DNA of 13,127 bases, from positions 1 through 13,127 of the forward strand of contig CANQLS010000020.1 of assembly GCA_947624765.1 (NCBI GenBank), given 5' to 3'. Shown in pieces: positions 1-7,857 of the stretch. The DNA comes from an uncultured Clostridia bacterium (lineage in GTDB: Bacteria; Bacillota; Clostridia; TANB77; UBA1234). Both the position numbers and the translations under genes were made by a program. Each line of letters begins with the position of its first letter. Positions within the stretch are counted from its first letter, which is position 1. The notes beneath the pieces are model-generated. The model did no database searches, had not been told where the DNA came from, and was given only the letters and a program-made list of their open reading frames with translations.

Positions 1-289
1 TTCCTGTTATTTTTTTTACATATTTTGTGCTAACCGCTCCAATTTGGTCACTTGGTGTTTGAACTACATACCAGTCCCCTATTTTTGCAAATACTCTAAT
101 ATATTCATTTTTATATACCGTTCCAATTACTCGATATCCTGTACTAGGTCCTGTTCTCACGTTTAAAGCACTAGCTGTTACCAAACCTGTTACAAAATCT
201 ACTTCTTCATAATACCTCATAGCAAAAATAACACTGCAAGAAAATATAAGTGTAAGTATAATTAGTAGACTAATCATTATCTTTTTCAT
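1..289 (-). CDS. Secreted SH3b-domain protein, 3' end outside window
   Basis: The frame starts at ATG 289 (minus strand) and stays open to the window edge, giving 96 codons with no stop. An AGGAGG SD site (303-298) sits 8 bases upstream. The protein opens with a basic MKK and a hydrophobic stretch (to about residue 24), which is a signal peptide or membrane anchor; a Cys at residue 18 in IFSC is a poor lipobox. Residues about 33-92 carry the bacterial SH3 pattern: ASALNVRTGPSTGYRVIGTV, then a GDWYVV strand and VSTKYVKKI. Family knowledge: SH3b domains usually bind cell-wall peptidoglycan and accompany hydrolase, amidase or CAP domains. Any such catalytic part would lie beyond the left edge, so the enzyme class cannot be stated. 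The gene follows the flavin reductase-like gene by 70 bases, and its SD site is buried in a hairpin (298-344). Confidence 0.8.
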   Translation of the reverse strand, partial: MKKIMISLLIILTLIFSCSVIFAMRYYEEVDFVTGLVTASALNVRTGPSTGYRVIGTVYKNEYIRVFAKIGDWYVVQTPSDQIGAVSTKYVKKITG

Positions 290-297
290 AATAAAAT

Positions 298-344
298 CCT
301 CCTTATTGGTTATTACTTAATTGTAATTATTTCCAATAAGAAGG
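298..344 (-). promoter_or_regulatory. Hairpin sequestering the SD site of the SH3b gene
   Basis: Arms 298-309 and 333-344 are complementary over 12 positions when read as minus-strand RNA (CCUUCUUAUUGG with CCAAUAAGGAGG, one G-U pair). The 3' arm contains the whole AGGAGG SD site of the SH3b gene. A second 5-bp stem (312-316 with 323-327) lies inside the loop. The downstream bases ATTTTAT are a weak U-tract, so the structure could also act as a poor terminator for the upstream flavin reductase-like gene. The pairing is seen directly; a control role is inferred. Confidence 0.6.
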
Positions 345-359
345 ATTTTAATACTAATA

Positions 360-923
360 TTAATCACTTTTCTTTACAGAAAATCCAAACTTCCCCAAAT
401 TCTCTCCTAACGAATAATACTGTCCATGAGAATAAGTTAATAAGTTACATTCTTCTAAGCAAAATTTATTTTGTTCGTTCATATATTTTTCATCAGCATC
501 AACGCAAAGTACCTCTGCTAAGAACATATGATGTGAACCTAATTTCTTAATGTCTACAACTTTGCACTCTATACTTAATGGACTTTCTTTAATTAGTGGG
601 CATTGAACGTGTTTTGCTTTCTCCTTAGTAAGCCCTAAAACTTCAAATTTATTAATATCTGCACCACTTTTTACTCCAACGAAATCAGTAGCAAATGCTA
701 AATCTTTTGTAGTAAGATTAATAACAAATTCGCCTGTTTTTTCAATTAGTGAATATGAATACCTCTCTGGTCTTATAGAAATATATGTCATAGCAGGCTC
801 TGTACAAACAGTTCCAGTCCAAGCAACAGTTATTATATTTGAATTTTCCATATTTCCACAAGTAACCATAACTGCTGGAAGTGGATATAACATAGTTCCA
901 GGTTTCCATTCTAATTTGCTCAT
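360..923 (-). CDS. Flavin reductase-like FMN-binding protein
   Basis: This 187-residue protein resembles the flavin reductase / flavoredoxin (DIM6/NTAB) family, whose members bind FMN in a split-barrel fold and act as dimers in NAD(P)H-dependent flavin reduction or small-molecule redox reactions. Family-like features are the LYPLPAVMVTCG opening, NIITVAWTGTVCTEPAMTYISIRPERYSYSLI in the first half (split here: NIITVAWTGTVC and PAMTYISIRPERYSY), GEFVINLTTKDLAFATDFVG, and HHMFLAEVLCVDADEKY near residue 135. Length is normal for the family and no signal peptide is seen, so it should be cytoplasmic. The ATG at 923 has an AGGAG SD site (935-931). It lies 26 bases after the first stalk-protein gene and probably shares its transcript. 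The electron acceptor or substrate cannot be read from the sequence. Confidence 0.85.
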   Translation of the reverse strand: MSKLEWKPGTMLYPLPAVMVTCGNMENSNIITVAWTGTVCTEPAMTYISIRPERYSYSLIEKTGEFVINLTTKDLAFATDFVGVKSGADINKFEVLGLTKEKAKHVQCPLIKESPLSIECKVVDIKKLGSHHMFLAEVLCVDADEKYMNEQNKFCLEECNLLTYSHGQYYSLGENLGKFGFSVKKSD

Positions 924-949
924 AAAGAATCTCCTATCATTTAAAAAAC

Positions 950-2245
950 TTAACCTTCAAAAATTTCAGATGCTTTTGGAAGAGTAATTTTTACTGATTT
1001 ATTGTAAGAATTAAATTTCGCATCACTTTCAAATGTTAATGTTACTTTCTCTTTAGATTCTGGTTCTTGAATACTTCCATCAAGTTTTAGTTCGGCTTTA
1101 GTATTTGTGCCATCTTTATAAGTATTTTTAATTTCTAGTTCTAGGCTACCAAAATTTAAATCACCTGCTAAGTTTTTGTTATTTTCCAATAATGAAGAAA
1201 ATACATCTTGCAATTTGAAAGAAATAGTATAAGTTTTTGTTTTTGTTCCACTAACTTTAATTGAATCATTGCCAAAAATTTTAGTGAATGCATCTACAAT
1301 GCTTCTTAATTCTTGATAACTATCTTTAGTCAAGCTTTCTTCAGGTAATACAAACATTTCATTTAAATTATCAGTATTAGTATTATTTAATTTATTAAGG
1401 CTTTCTAATAGATTAATTGTTTCTGGCATTTTTACCCATTTGCCATTTGTGTTTTCTTTTAATAATGAACTTTTAATATACATATCTCCATTTTCATCAA
1501 TTAAAATATCGACATCACAAGAATTTAAATTACTTTGCTTTGCAGCTTCATATAATAATCCTTCACCTTTCATATTAAGGTTAAGAGATAGAGCAACTGC
1601 AGTTTCAGATTTTTTAATATTTACTTTTCCATTAAAATTTAATGTTTGATTTTTATCTCTATCTTCTAAATCTTTGTAATCTAATTTCCCAGTAAAATTA
1701 CAATCAATATCAAAAGTATTAATTGCAACAGTTTGCTCTTGTACCATAGCTAAATATGTAGAACAATTCTCTTCAACTTCATTTAGGATATCAGTATAAT
1801 CAATGATAACAACAACACGATTTTTCTCGTCCCAACCTACTTGTTTATCTAAGCTTTCAGCAATAAATCTTACTGGTACCATAGTTCTATCATTTAATAA
1901 TAATGGTGCAGCATCTAAAGTAATAGTCTTAGTTTCTTCACCTTCTGCAACTGTAGCTAATGTACTATCAATTGCAAGTGTAATTGTTTTGTTTTCATTT
2001 TTAGCAGTAACTGTCTTTGCACTTGGTGACCAAATAACTTCCATACCTAAAGTTTCAAAAATCTTTCTCATTGGAACCATAGTTCTATCATTAATAAGTT
2101 CTGGTTCTACTTTGTTTCCTAATTCGTCTGTAAAATCGATATATTCACCATTAAATTGCACTTCTATTACATCTTCGCTTGCAAATACTGTTGCCATAAA
2201 AACAGTCATAATACATAATAATAAAAATAAAATTTTCTTTTTCAT
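950..2245 (-). CDS. Secreted stalk-domain (copper amine oxidase N-terminal) protein 1
   Basis: The 431-residue protein has a signal peptide (residues 1-22, cleavage likely after VFA, before SEDV). Residues about 28-148 form the Cu_amine_oxidN1 / stalk domain, recognisable by its two repeated halves, NDRTMVPMRKIFETLG and NDRTMVPVRFIAESLDKQVGWD. In Clostridia this domain occurs on many exported proteins with unrelated C-terminal parts and does not by itself mean an amine oxidase. The rest (about 155-431) is rich in alternating beta strands, with motifs such as GKWVKMP and LELEIKNTYKDG that recall lipid-carrier-like (LolA/LppX-type) folds; that comparison is only an impression. Start ATG 2245 has an AGGAGG SD site (2258-2253) that overlaps the stop codon of the upstream paralogue, which suggests translational coupling. 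Substrate and role are unknown. Confidence 0.85.
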   Translation of the reverse strand: MKKKILFLLLCIMTVFMATVFASEDVIEVQFNGEYIDFTDELGNKVEPELINDRTMVPMRKIFETLGMEVIWSPSAKTVTAKNENKTITLAIDSTLATVAEGEETKTITLDAAPLLLNDRTMVPVRFIAESLDKQVGWDEKNRVVVIIDYTDILNEVEENCSTYLAMVQEQTVAINTFDIDCNFTGKLDYKDLEDRDKNQTLNFNGKVNIKKSETAVALSLNLNMKGEGLLYEAAKQSNLNSCDVDILIDENGDMYIKSSLLKENTNGKWVKMPETINLLESLNKLNNTNTDNLNEMFVLPEESLTKDSYQELRSIVDAFTKIFGNDSIKVSGTKTKTYTISFKLQDVFSSLLENNKNLAGDLNFGSLELEIKNTYKDGTNTKAELKLDGSIQEPESKEKVTLTFESDAKFNSYNKSVKITLPKASEIFEG

Positions 2246-2257
2246 ATAGAAACCTCC

Positions 2258-3529
2258 TTAAATAGATTCAGCTATTATACTATAGCTTATATTTTCTTCA
2301 TAAATATTATTTGACTCATAATATAATTCTAATTTATAGTTTATTATTTTTCCAGCATTTTCTACAACAGAAATTTTTCCATTTAAATTAATTGAAGATG
2401 TATCATAAAACAACTCATCTTGATTTACATCATATTGAAAAATTTTCTGATTTAGAAAATTATATGTTCTGCTATAAGCATGATTAAATAAAATATTATC
2501 TAATTTTGTTAAATCAAAATATTTCATAAAAGCATTCTGATAATTTAATGATTTCGTGTTAAAATTCCAAGTATATTGCGTTCCATTTTCTACTTTTTCA
2601 GAAGTATTGGTACTATCAAATAAATCACATAATTTATCAAACTCTGTTTTTATGTTTGAAAAAGATTGTGTTGTAATTTCGTTTTCATCCAGATTGATTA
2701 GTAGCCTAACTAAATCTTCAAATGATGCTTGACTATTGCCTAGTCCATTATAATTATTATTTTCAATAGTATTTAAAACATTTTGAAATGTTCCTGTTGA
2801 CGTATAAGTAAAATCTGTTTTCCCATATAATATTTCTGCAGAAGCTTCATTCCATTTTTCCTTAATAATATCTTGCATTAAATCGTTATCTCCAGAAAAA
2901 TTAATTTTCAAATTTTGTTTTATTTTATCACCACTTTTGTCTTCATTAATTGTAAAATCAATTATGCTATTATCTTTTGTTTCCTTATCAGCAAATTTTC
3001 TAGTTAAAACGCCATGACTATTTTGCACTCCGTCTACCAAAAAATAATATAATGCTGGTGCTTTTTGCTTTAATTGATTTTCAAAATATGTATAATCAAT
3101 AATAATAGCTGTAGCTTCGTTAGCATCCCAACCAACCTGCTTATTTAAGCTTTCTGCAATAAATCGTAATGGCACTAAAGTTCTATCATCTACAATAACA
3201 GGTGCACTATCTAAAATAATTTCTTTTGTTACACCCGCTTCTGTTTTCTTTGCCATCATACGATTAATTTGTAATTCAATTGTTGTATCTTCTTTTGTTG
3301 CTGTTATTAATTGAGTATCTCCATCCCATGTTACATCGCAACCCAATAATTCAAAAATCTTTCTTAATGGTACCATAGTTCTATTATTTATAATTTGTGC
3401 ATCTACTTTTCTTCCATTCTCATCTGTAAAATCAATAATTTGCCCATTTAATTGTACTTGAGTTACAGCATATTGAGTAGCAGGAAGTATAAGAATAAAA
3501 AGCATAATCATAACTAAAAATTTTTTCAC
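2258..3529 (-). CDS. Secreted stalk-domain (copper amine oxidase N-terminal) protein 2
   Basis: This 423-residue paralogue of the next gene has a signal peptide (about residues 1-21) followed at once by the stalk domain (about 24-145). Both half-repeats are present: NNRTMVPLRKIFELLG and DDRTLVPLRFIAESLNKQVGWD. The C-terminal 270 residues are much more divergent from the paralogue but again look beta-rich and Asn/Lys-rich, without any catalytic motif that I recognise. Translation starts at GTG 3529, which overlaps the trmFO stop as GTGA; an AGGAGG SD site lies at 3544-3539. The overlap ties its translation to trmFO. The pair probably arose by tandem duplication, with the domain kept and the C-terminal part changed. 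The function is unknown; a cell-surface or extracytoplasmic role is inferred from the signal peptide. Confidence 0.85.
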   Translation of the reverse strand: MKKFLVMIMLFILILPATQYAVTQVQLNGQIIDFTDENGRKVDAQIINNRTMVPLRKIFELLGCDVTWDGDTQLITATKEDTTIELQINRMMAKKTEAGVTKEIILDSAPVIVDDRTLVPLRFIAESLNKQVGWDANEATAIIIDYTYFENQLKQKAPALYYFLVDGVQNSHGVLTRKFADKETKDNSIIDFTINEDKSGDKIKQNLKINFSGDNDLMQDIIKEKWNEASAEILYGKTDFTYTSTGTFQNVLNTIENNNYNGLGNSQASFEDLVRLLINLDENEITTQSFSNIKTEFDKLCDLFDSTNTSEKVENGTQYTWNFNTKSLNYQNAFMKYFDLTKLDNILFNHAYSRTYNFLNQKIFQYDVNQDELFYDTSSINLNGKISVVENAGKIINYKLELYYESNNIYEENISYSIIAESI

Positions 3530-4806
3530 TGCAATTCTCCTCCTTCGATTAAAAGATTAATACTTTCTAAAGACTGCTTTGCTAAAAATTCATATTTAGC
3601 AAGTTTACTTTTAAATCTTTGATTACAAATTAATAATCCGAAGTTAGCATTCATTGGTTGAAAGTTTTCATTAGAAGTAGAAATATATTTAGCAAGTGCA
3701 CCTATCATAGTATTTTCAGGGAAAACAATTTCATTTTTCCCTAAAATTTTTCTAGCACTATTTATTCCACAAACTAATCCCGAAGCAATCGACTCTACAT
3801 ATCCTTCTACTCCAGAAATTTGTCCTGCAAAATAAATATCAGTATTTTTCAATCTATAAGTTCTATCTAAAAGCTCAGTTGAATTAATATATGTGTTTCT
3901 GTGCATAACACCATAACGAACAAATTCTGCATTTTTCAAAGCTGGTATTAATGAAAATACTCTCTTCTGTTCTCCAAATTTTAGATTTGTTTGAAAACCA
4001 ACTAAATTATATAACGTACCTTCTTTATTATCTTGACGTAATTGTACTACTGCATAATAATCTTTGTTGAACCCTACAGGTTTTAACGGTCCAAAAGTAA
4101 GTGTTTGCGAACCTCGCCTTGCCATTTCTTCAATTGGCATACAACCTTCGAATAAATCTCCTTTTTCAAATTCATGTTTATCTGCAATCTCTGCATTAAT
4201 AAGTTCATTATAAAAAATATCATATTCCTCTTTTGACATTGGGCAATTAATATAATCACTTTTGCCTTTTCCGTAGCGGTCAGCCGTAAATGCTTTTTCC
4301 ATATCAAGTGATTCTCTGGTAACAATAGGTGCAGCAGCATCATAGAAAAATAATTTTTCTCCTGTTAAATGAGAAATATCTTCTGAAAGTGCTTCTGAAG
4401 TTAATGGACCTGTTGCTATAACAGTAACACCATCTGGTATGCTTTTTACTTCTTCTTTTATAATTTCTATATTTTCATTTTTTTCAATTTCATGTGTAAC
4501 AAGTTTAGAAAATTCATCTCTATCAACCGCTAAAGCTTGACCTGCAGGCACTTTTGTAGCATCTGCACAACGAATTAGTAATGAATCTAATGTTCTTAAT
4601 TCTTCTTTCAATAATCCACAAGCATTTGTAATCAAGTTTGATTTTAAGGAATTGCTACAAACAATTTCTGCTAAATTTTCATTTGTATGTGCTGGCGAAA
4701 ATTTAATAGGTTTCATTTCATAAAGTTTTACTTTAATTCCTCTTTTTGCAATTTGATAAGCAGCTTCTGAACCTGCTAGTCCGCCACCAATTACATTGAT
4801 ATGCAT
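3526..4806 (-). CDS. trmFO: Methylenetetrahydrofolate-tRNA-(uracil-5-)-methyltransferase
   Basis: TrmFO is the FAD- and folate-dependent enzyme that makes ribothymidine at position 54 of the tRNA T-loop in most Gram-positive bacteria, using methylenetetrahydrofolate rather than S-adenosylmethionine. Residues 3-16 hold the FAD dinucleotide fold (INVIGGGLAGSEAA). The two conserved cysteines are present: C50 in EIVCSNSLKS and C222 in FEGCMPIEEMARRG. The C-terminal FAD segment YFAGQISGVEGYVESIASG is also intact. I start the gene at ATG 4806 because the protein then opens with MHINVIGGG and an AAAGGAT SD site (4818-4812) is correctly placed. This gives 426 residues, close to the family norm of about 435. 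An in-frame ATG at 4845 would add 13 residues and overlap ung. The gene sits 13 bases after ung and overlaps the next gene by GTGA. Confidence 0.95.
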   Translation of the reverse strand: MHINVIGGGLAGSEAAYQIAKRGIKVKLYEMKPIKFSPAHTNENLAEIVCSNSLKSNLITNACGLLKEELRTLDSLLIRCADATKVPAGQALAVDRDEFSKLVTHEIEKNENIEIIKEEVKSIPDGVTVIATGPLTSEALSEDISHLTGEKLFFYDAAAPIVTRESLDMEKAFTADRYGKGKSDYINCPMSKEEYDIFYNELINAEIADKHEFEKGDLFEGCMPIEEMARRGSQTLTFGPLKPVGFNKDYYAVVQLRQDNKEGTLYNLVGFQTNLKFGEQKRVFSLIPALKNAEFVRYGVMHRNTYINSTELLDRTYRLKNTDIYFAGQISGVEGYVESIASGLVCGINSARKILGKNEIVFPENTMIGALAKYISTSNENFQPMNANFGLLICNQRFKSKLAKYEFLAKQSLESINLLIEGGELQ

Positions 4807-4810
4807 ATTT

Positions 4811-4818
4811 AATCCTTT
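4811..4818 (-). promoter_or_regulatory. SD site fixing the trmFO start at 4806
   Basis: AAAGGATT, read on the minus strand, lies 4 bases before ATG 4806. It supports this start over the in-frame ATG at 4845, which would lie inside the end of ung. Confidence 0.6.
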
Positions 4819-4819
4819 C

Positions 4820-5494
4820 TTATACATTTTCAATTTGCCAATCAATTGGCTCTTGATTTGTTTTTACTAAAATTTCATTCGCTTTCGAAAAATGTTTACA
4901 CCCAAAAAAGCCTCGATAAGCTGAAAGAGGACTTGGATGAGGAGCTTTTAAAATATAGTGTTGAGGATTAGTAATAAGCAATTCCTTTTGCTTTGCGCAA
5001 GAACCCCACATTAAAAACACAATTGGCTTTTCTCTTTTATTTAGTTCCATAATAATTCTATCCGTAAAAATCTCCCAACCACACGTTTTATGCGAATTAG
5101 CTTGATGTGCTCTAACAGTTAAAACATTGTTCAAAAGCAAAACGCCTTGTTTTGCCCACTTCTCTAGGAAACCATTGTTTGGAATATAACACCCAATATC
5201 ATCATGCAATTCTTGATAAATATTAACAAGTGATGGCGGAATATCTACTCCAACTTTCACTGAAAAGGAAAGTCCATGTGCTTGCCCTTCTTCATGATAC
5301 GGATCTTGACCAATAATGACGACTTTAATATTATCATAATCAGCATATTTTAAGCTGTTAAAAATATCGTGCATATCTGGATAAACTTTATAATGACTAT
5401 ATTCTTGTTTTAAAAATTCTCGAATTTTCAAATAATAATCTTTTTGAAATTCTTCTTTTAATATTTCATCCCAATGATTTCCTATTTGTACCAT
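4820..5494 (-). CDS. ung: Uracil-DNA glycosylase, family 1
   Basis: Ung cuts uracil bases out of DNA, leaving an abasic site; it is cytoplasmic and acts on replication or deamination errors. The 224-residue protein is full length and has all family 1 motifs: the water-activating loop GQDPYH (62-67, catalytic D64), LLLNNVLTVR (119-128), and the DNA-intercalation loop HPSPLSA (186-192, His186). The substrate-pocket segment AHGLSFSV (72-79) is also present. The ATG at 5494 has an AGGAG SD site (5505-5501). It lies 15 bases after nfo, whose product cleaves the abasic sites that Ung makes, so the two form a two-step base excision repair unit. It ends 13 bases before trmFO. Confidence 0.97.
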   Translation of the reverse strand: MVQIGNHWDEILKEEFQKDYYLKIREFLKQEYSHYKVYPDMHDIFNSLKYADYDNIKVVIIGQDPYHEEGQAHGLSFSVKVGVDIPPSLVNIYQELHDDIGCYIPNNGFLEKWAKQGVLLLNNVLTVRAHQANSHKTCGWEIFTDRIIMELNKREKPIVFLMWGSCAKQKELLITNPQHYILKAPHPSPLSAYRGFFGCKHFSKANEILVKTNQEPIDWQIENV

Positions 5495-5509
5495 TTATTT
5501 CTCCTTATA

Positions 5510-6343
5510 TTACTCTTTATAATTTTCTCTTAATACCGCAATTTCTTTTGCGTAGCCATCTAATTCATTTGGCGTTTCCAAATAAAATGGTAAATTTCTT
5601 AATTTTGGATGATTAATAATTTTAACAAAAGTATCTAAGCCTAAACTACCTTCTCCTATTTTTTCATGTCTATCTTTATGACTTTCAAAAGGATTTTTGC
5701 TATCATTCATATGAATAGCCTTTAATCGTTCTAAGCCTATTATATCATCAAATTTTTGCAAAACACCATCTAAATCATTTACAATATCATATCCTGCATC
5801 ATATACATGGCAAGTATCTAAACAAACCCCTAGTTTTTCCGAATGATTTACTCCTTTGATAATTTGTTGTAATTCTTCAAATGTTCTTCCTACTTCACTT
5901 CCTTTTCCCGCCATAGTTTCTAACAGTATAGTAGTTGTTTGATTAGGAATAATTAATTCGTTTAAAGCTTTTACAATATAAGAGATACCAACTTCAACGC
6001 CTTGTCCTACATGACTACCCGGATGAAAATTATACATATTATATGGTGTATATTCCATACGAGCTAAATCATCTTTCATTGTGGTAATTCCAAATTCCCT
6101 AGTATTTTCATCGGCAGAACAAACATTAATAGTATATGGAGCATGGGCTAATATTTTTCCAAAATTATTTTCAGTAGCAATTTTCAAAAAAGATTTTACA
6201 TCTTCTTCATCTATATCTTTTGCCTTTCCTCCACGTGGATTTCGAGTAAAAAATTGAAATGTGTTTGCACCAATACTAATTGCTTCTTCAGCCATATGGG
6301 AATAACCTTTTGATGCAGATAAATGACAACCTATTGTTAGCAT
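5510..6343 (-). CDS. nfo: Endonuclease IV (AP endonuclease)
   Basis: Endonuclease IV is a tri-zinc TIM-barrel enzyme that nicks DNA 5' to abasic sites and cleans up blocked 3' ends. The 277-residue protein carries all nine expected metal ligands in the right order: H67 (AHAPY), H107 (NFHPGS), E142 (LLETMAGKGSE), D176 and H179 (CLDTCHVYDAG), H211 (IHMNDSK), D224 and H226 (KDRHEKIGEG), and E256 (LETPNE). The N-terminal GCHLSASKGYSHMAEEA is typical. The start ATG 6343 has an extended AGGAGGAGGG SD site (6357-6348). It is the first gene behind the promoter at 6368-6396 and leads the nfo-ung-trmFO-stalk protein string. Together with Ung it can take DNA uracil to a nicked repair intermediate. Confidence 0.97.
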   Translation of the reverse strand: MLTIGCHLSASKGYSHMAEEAISIGANTFQFFTRNPRGGKAKDIDEEDVKSFLKIATENNFGKILAHAPYTINVCSADENTREFGITTMKDDLARMEYTPYNMYNFHPGSHVGQGVEVGISYIVKALNELIIPNQTTTILLETMAGKGSEVGRTFEELQQIIKGVNHSEKLGVCLDTCHVYDAGYDIVNDLDGVLQKFDDIIGLERLKAIHMNDSKNPFESHKDRHEKIGEGSLGLDTFVKIINHPKLRNLPFYLETPNELDGYAKEIAVLRENYKE

Positions 6344-6367
6344 ATTATCCCTCCTCCTACGGAAGCT

Positions 6368-6396
6368 ATCATACTATACTTGGAAGTAAATTTCAA
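6368..6396 (-). promoter_or_regulatory. Sigma-A-type promoter of the nfo operon
   Basis: Read on the minus strand, TTGAAA (6396-6391) and TATGAT (6373-6368) are separated by exactly 17 bases. The predicted start near 6361 gives a short leader of about 18 nt that still includes the long AGGAGGAGGG SD site of nfo. No terminator-like hairpin with a good T-run was seen between here and position 345, so one transcript could cover nfo through the flavin reductase-like gene. Confidence 0.7.
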
Positions 6397-6474
6397 GCCC
6401 TCTTTTAATAACGTTAATTGTTTTTTAAATTTACTATTCATCATTAATCACATTTTTTAATCATATATTTTGTT

Positions 6475-6480
6475 AGGTGA
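6475..6480 (+). promoter_or_regulatory. SD-like site favouring the TTG start at 6486
   Basis: AGGTGA lies 5 bases before TTG 6486. The alternative in-frame GTG at 6477 lies inside this element and has no SD-like sequence of its own upstream. The element differs from AGGAGG at one or two positions, so the choice is moderately supported. Confidence 0.5.
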
Positions 6481-6485
6481 TAATT

Positions 6486-7805
6486 TTGAGAAGATTAAAA
6501 TTATTTTTTATTAACACTTTAATTTTAACTGGTAGTTCATTTGTGTTAAGATTTATTACAACTGCTTTTAGTATTTATTTATCAAATAAAATTTCACAAG
6601 AAGCATTAGGAACATTTCATTTAATCATGTCTGTATATATGTTTGGAATTACACTCGCTTCATCAGGTATTAATCTTGCAACAACTAGAATTGTTTCTGA
6701 AGAACTGGAATATGGAAACGAAGCCGGAGTAAAAATAGCTTCCAAAAGGTGTATTCTATTAAGTTTATGCTTAGGGATATTGGCAGGTTTTCTATTTTTC
6801 ATAAATGCAGATTTTATTGTTACTACATTTTTAAGAAATAAAGTGTCAAATGCAGTTATTTATCTTATTTCAATTGCACTTCCTTTTATATCAGTTTGTT
6901 CAAGCTTAACAGGATATTTTACTGCTATTAGACACGCTTATAAAAACGCAATTGGACAATTTATAGAACAACTTACTAAAATTGCTGTTACAGTTTATTT
7001 GCTTAATTTATTCATTCCGCTAGAGTTAGAATATGTGTGCTTTGCGTTAATATTGGGTGATTTAGTTTCTGAAATTGTTTCTTTTGTATTTCATTATATT
7101 GCATACAAATTAGACATTAGAAAGTATTGTGCACATGAGAAATCACATACAGGAAATTATCTAAAACGTATTACTAAAATTGCTATGCCAGTCGCATTTA
7201 CTTCTTACATTAAATCTGGACTTTCAACTTTTAAACAATTACTTATTCCTACTCGATTAGAAAAGAGCGGAATGAAATATGAAACTTCATTATCTCAGTA
7301 TGGAATGATAAATGGAATGGTTATGCCACTTATCATGTTTCCTTCACTTTTCATTACATCATTTAGCTCTTTACTTGTTCCAGAGTTTTCAAGATATTAC
7401 ATAAAAAAAGATTACAAGAGAATTAAAGAAGTAGCTACTTTCATTATTCTTGCAACCTTATTTTTATCATTACTATTGGGCATTTTCTTATTTATTTTTG
7501 CTGACAAATTAGGAATGATTTTCTATGATAATATTGACGTTGGATATTACATAAAAATACTTGCACCGCTTACACTATTTATTTATGTAGATACTGTTGT
7601 TGATAGTATTTTGAAAGGTTTAAACGCACAAGTAGGTATTATGCTAATAAATATTTTAGATTTATTTGTTACCATTTTAATTATATTCTTTGTTGTACCA
7701 ATATTAGGAATTAAGGGATATATTTTATCTATCTTCGTTAGTGAAATATTAAACTTCACAATAAGTTTGTTACAATTAATTTGTACAGTAGCAAGGAGAG
7801 CATGA
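6486..7805 (+). CDS. SpoVB-like flippase of the MOP/MATE superfamily
   Basis: This is a polytopic membrane protein of about 439 residues, almost wholly hydrophobic, with roughly 12 membrane segments separated by short basic loops. The opening NTLILTGSSFVLRF, then GTFHLIMSVYMFGITLASSGI and the following TTRIVSEE, match the pattern of SpoVB and related oligosaccharide-lipid flippases (MOP superfamily). SpoVB proteins take part in spore cortex synthesis, and relatives flip lipid-linked precursors such as lipid II. At 439 residues it is shorter than Bacillus SpoVB (about 518), so it may be a related clostridial flippase rather than SpoVB itself, and I give no symbol. I prefer TTG 6486, which has an AGGTGA SD-like site, over the in-frame GTG 6477. 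It is transcribed away from the nfo operon; no convincing promoter was found in the 130-base gap. Confidence 0.8.
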   Translation: MRRLKLFFINTLILTGSSFVLRFITTAFSIYLSNKISQEALGTFHLIMSVYMFGITLASSGINLATTRIVSEELEYGNEAGVKIASKRCILLSLCLGILAGFLFFINADFIVTTFLRNKVSNAVIYLISIALPFISVCSSLTGYFTAIRHAYKNAIGQFIEQLTKIAVTVYLLNLFIPLELEYVCFALILGDLVSEIVSFVFHYIAYKLDIRKYCAHEKSHTGNYLKRITKIAMPVAFTSYIKSGLSTFKQLLIPTRLEKSGMKYETSLSQYGMINGMVMPLIMFPSLFITSFSSLLVPEFSRYYIKKDYKRIKEVATFIILATLFLSLLLGIFLFIFADKLGMIFYDNIDVGYYIKILAPLTLFIYVDTVVDSILKGLNAQVGIMLINILDLFVTILIIFFVVPILGIKGYILSIFVSEILNFTISLLQLICTVARRA

Positions 7806-7819
7806 CTGTCCTATTATGC

Positions 7820-7847
7820 AAAAAAATACCCGCCTTACGGCGGGGTA
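7820..7847 (-). terminator. Intrinsic terminator of the 72-residue gene
   Basis: Read on the minus strand, CCCGCC-GTAA-GGCGGG is a 6-bp GC stem with a tetraloop, followed after TA by seven T (7826-7820). It lies just after the stop of the small minus-strand gene. On the plus strand the same hairpin has no T-run, so it is oriented for the small gene and not for the flippase gene. Confidence 0.85.
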
Positions 7848-7857
7848 GAGCGTAGTA

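Noticed and set aside
1440..2249. Plus-strand open frames opposite the first stalk-domain gene
   Set aside because: They mirror a well-supported minus-strand gene, give Ser/Ile/Phe-rich products and lack convincing SD sites.
950..3529. Reading the two stalk-domain proteins as copper amine oxidases
   Set aside because: Only the N-terminal domain that bears this name is present; there is no amine oxidase catalytic domain or topaquinone site.
4083..4343. Open frame of 86 codons on the minus strand inside trmFO
   Set aside because: It lies wholly within trmFO in another frame, gives a low-complexity Leu/Lys/Met-rich product and has no motif or context; trmFO is certain.
6397..6474. Possible promoter for the flippase gene
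   Set aside because: TTGTTT at 6418 has no acceptable -10 at 16-18 bases, and TATATT at 6464 has no -35 and would give almost no leader, so none is called.
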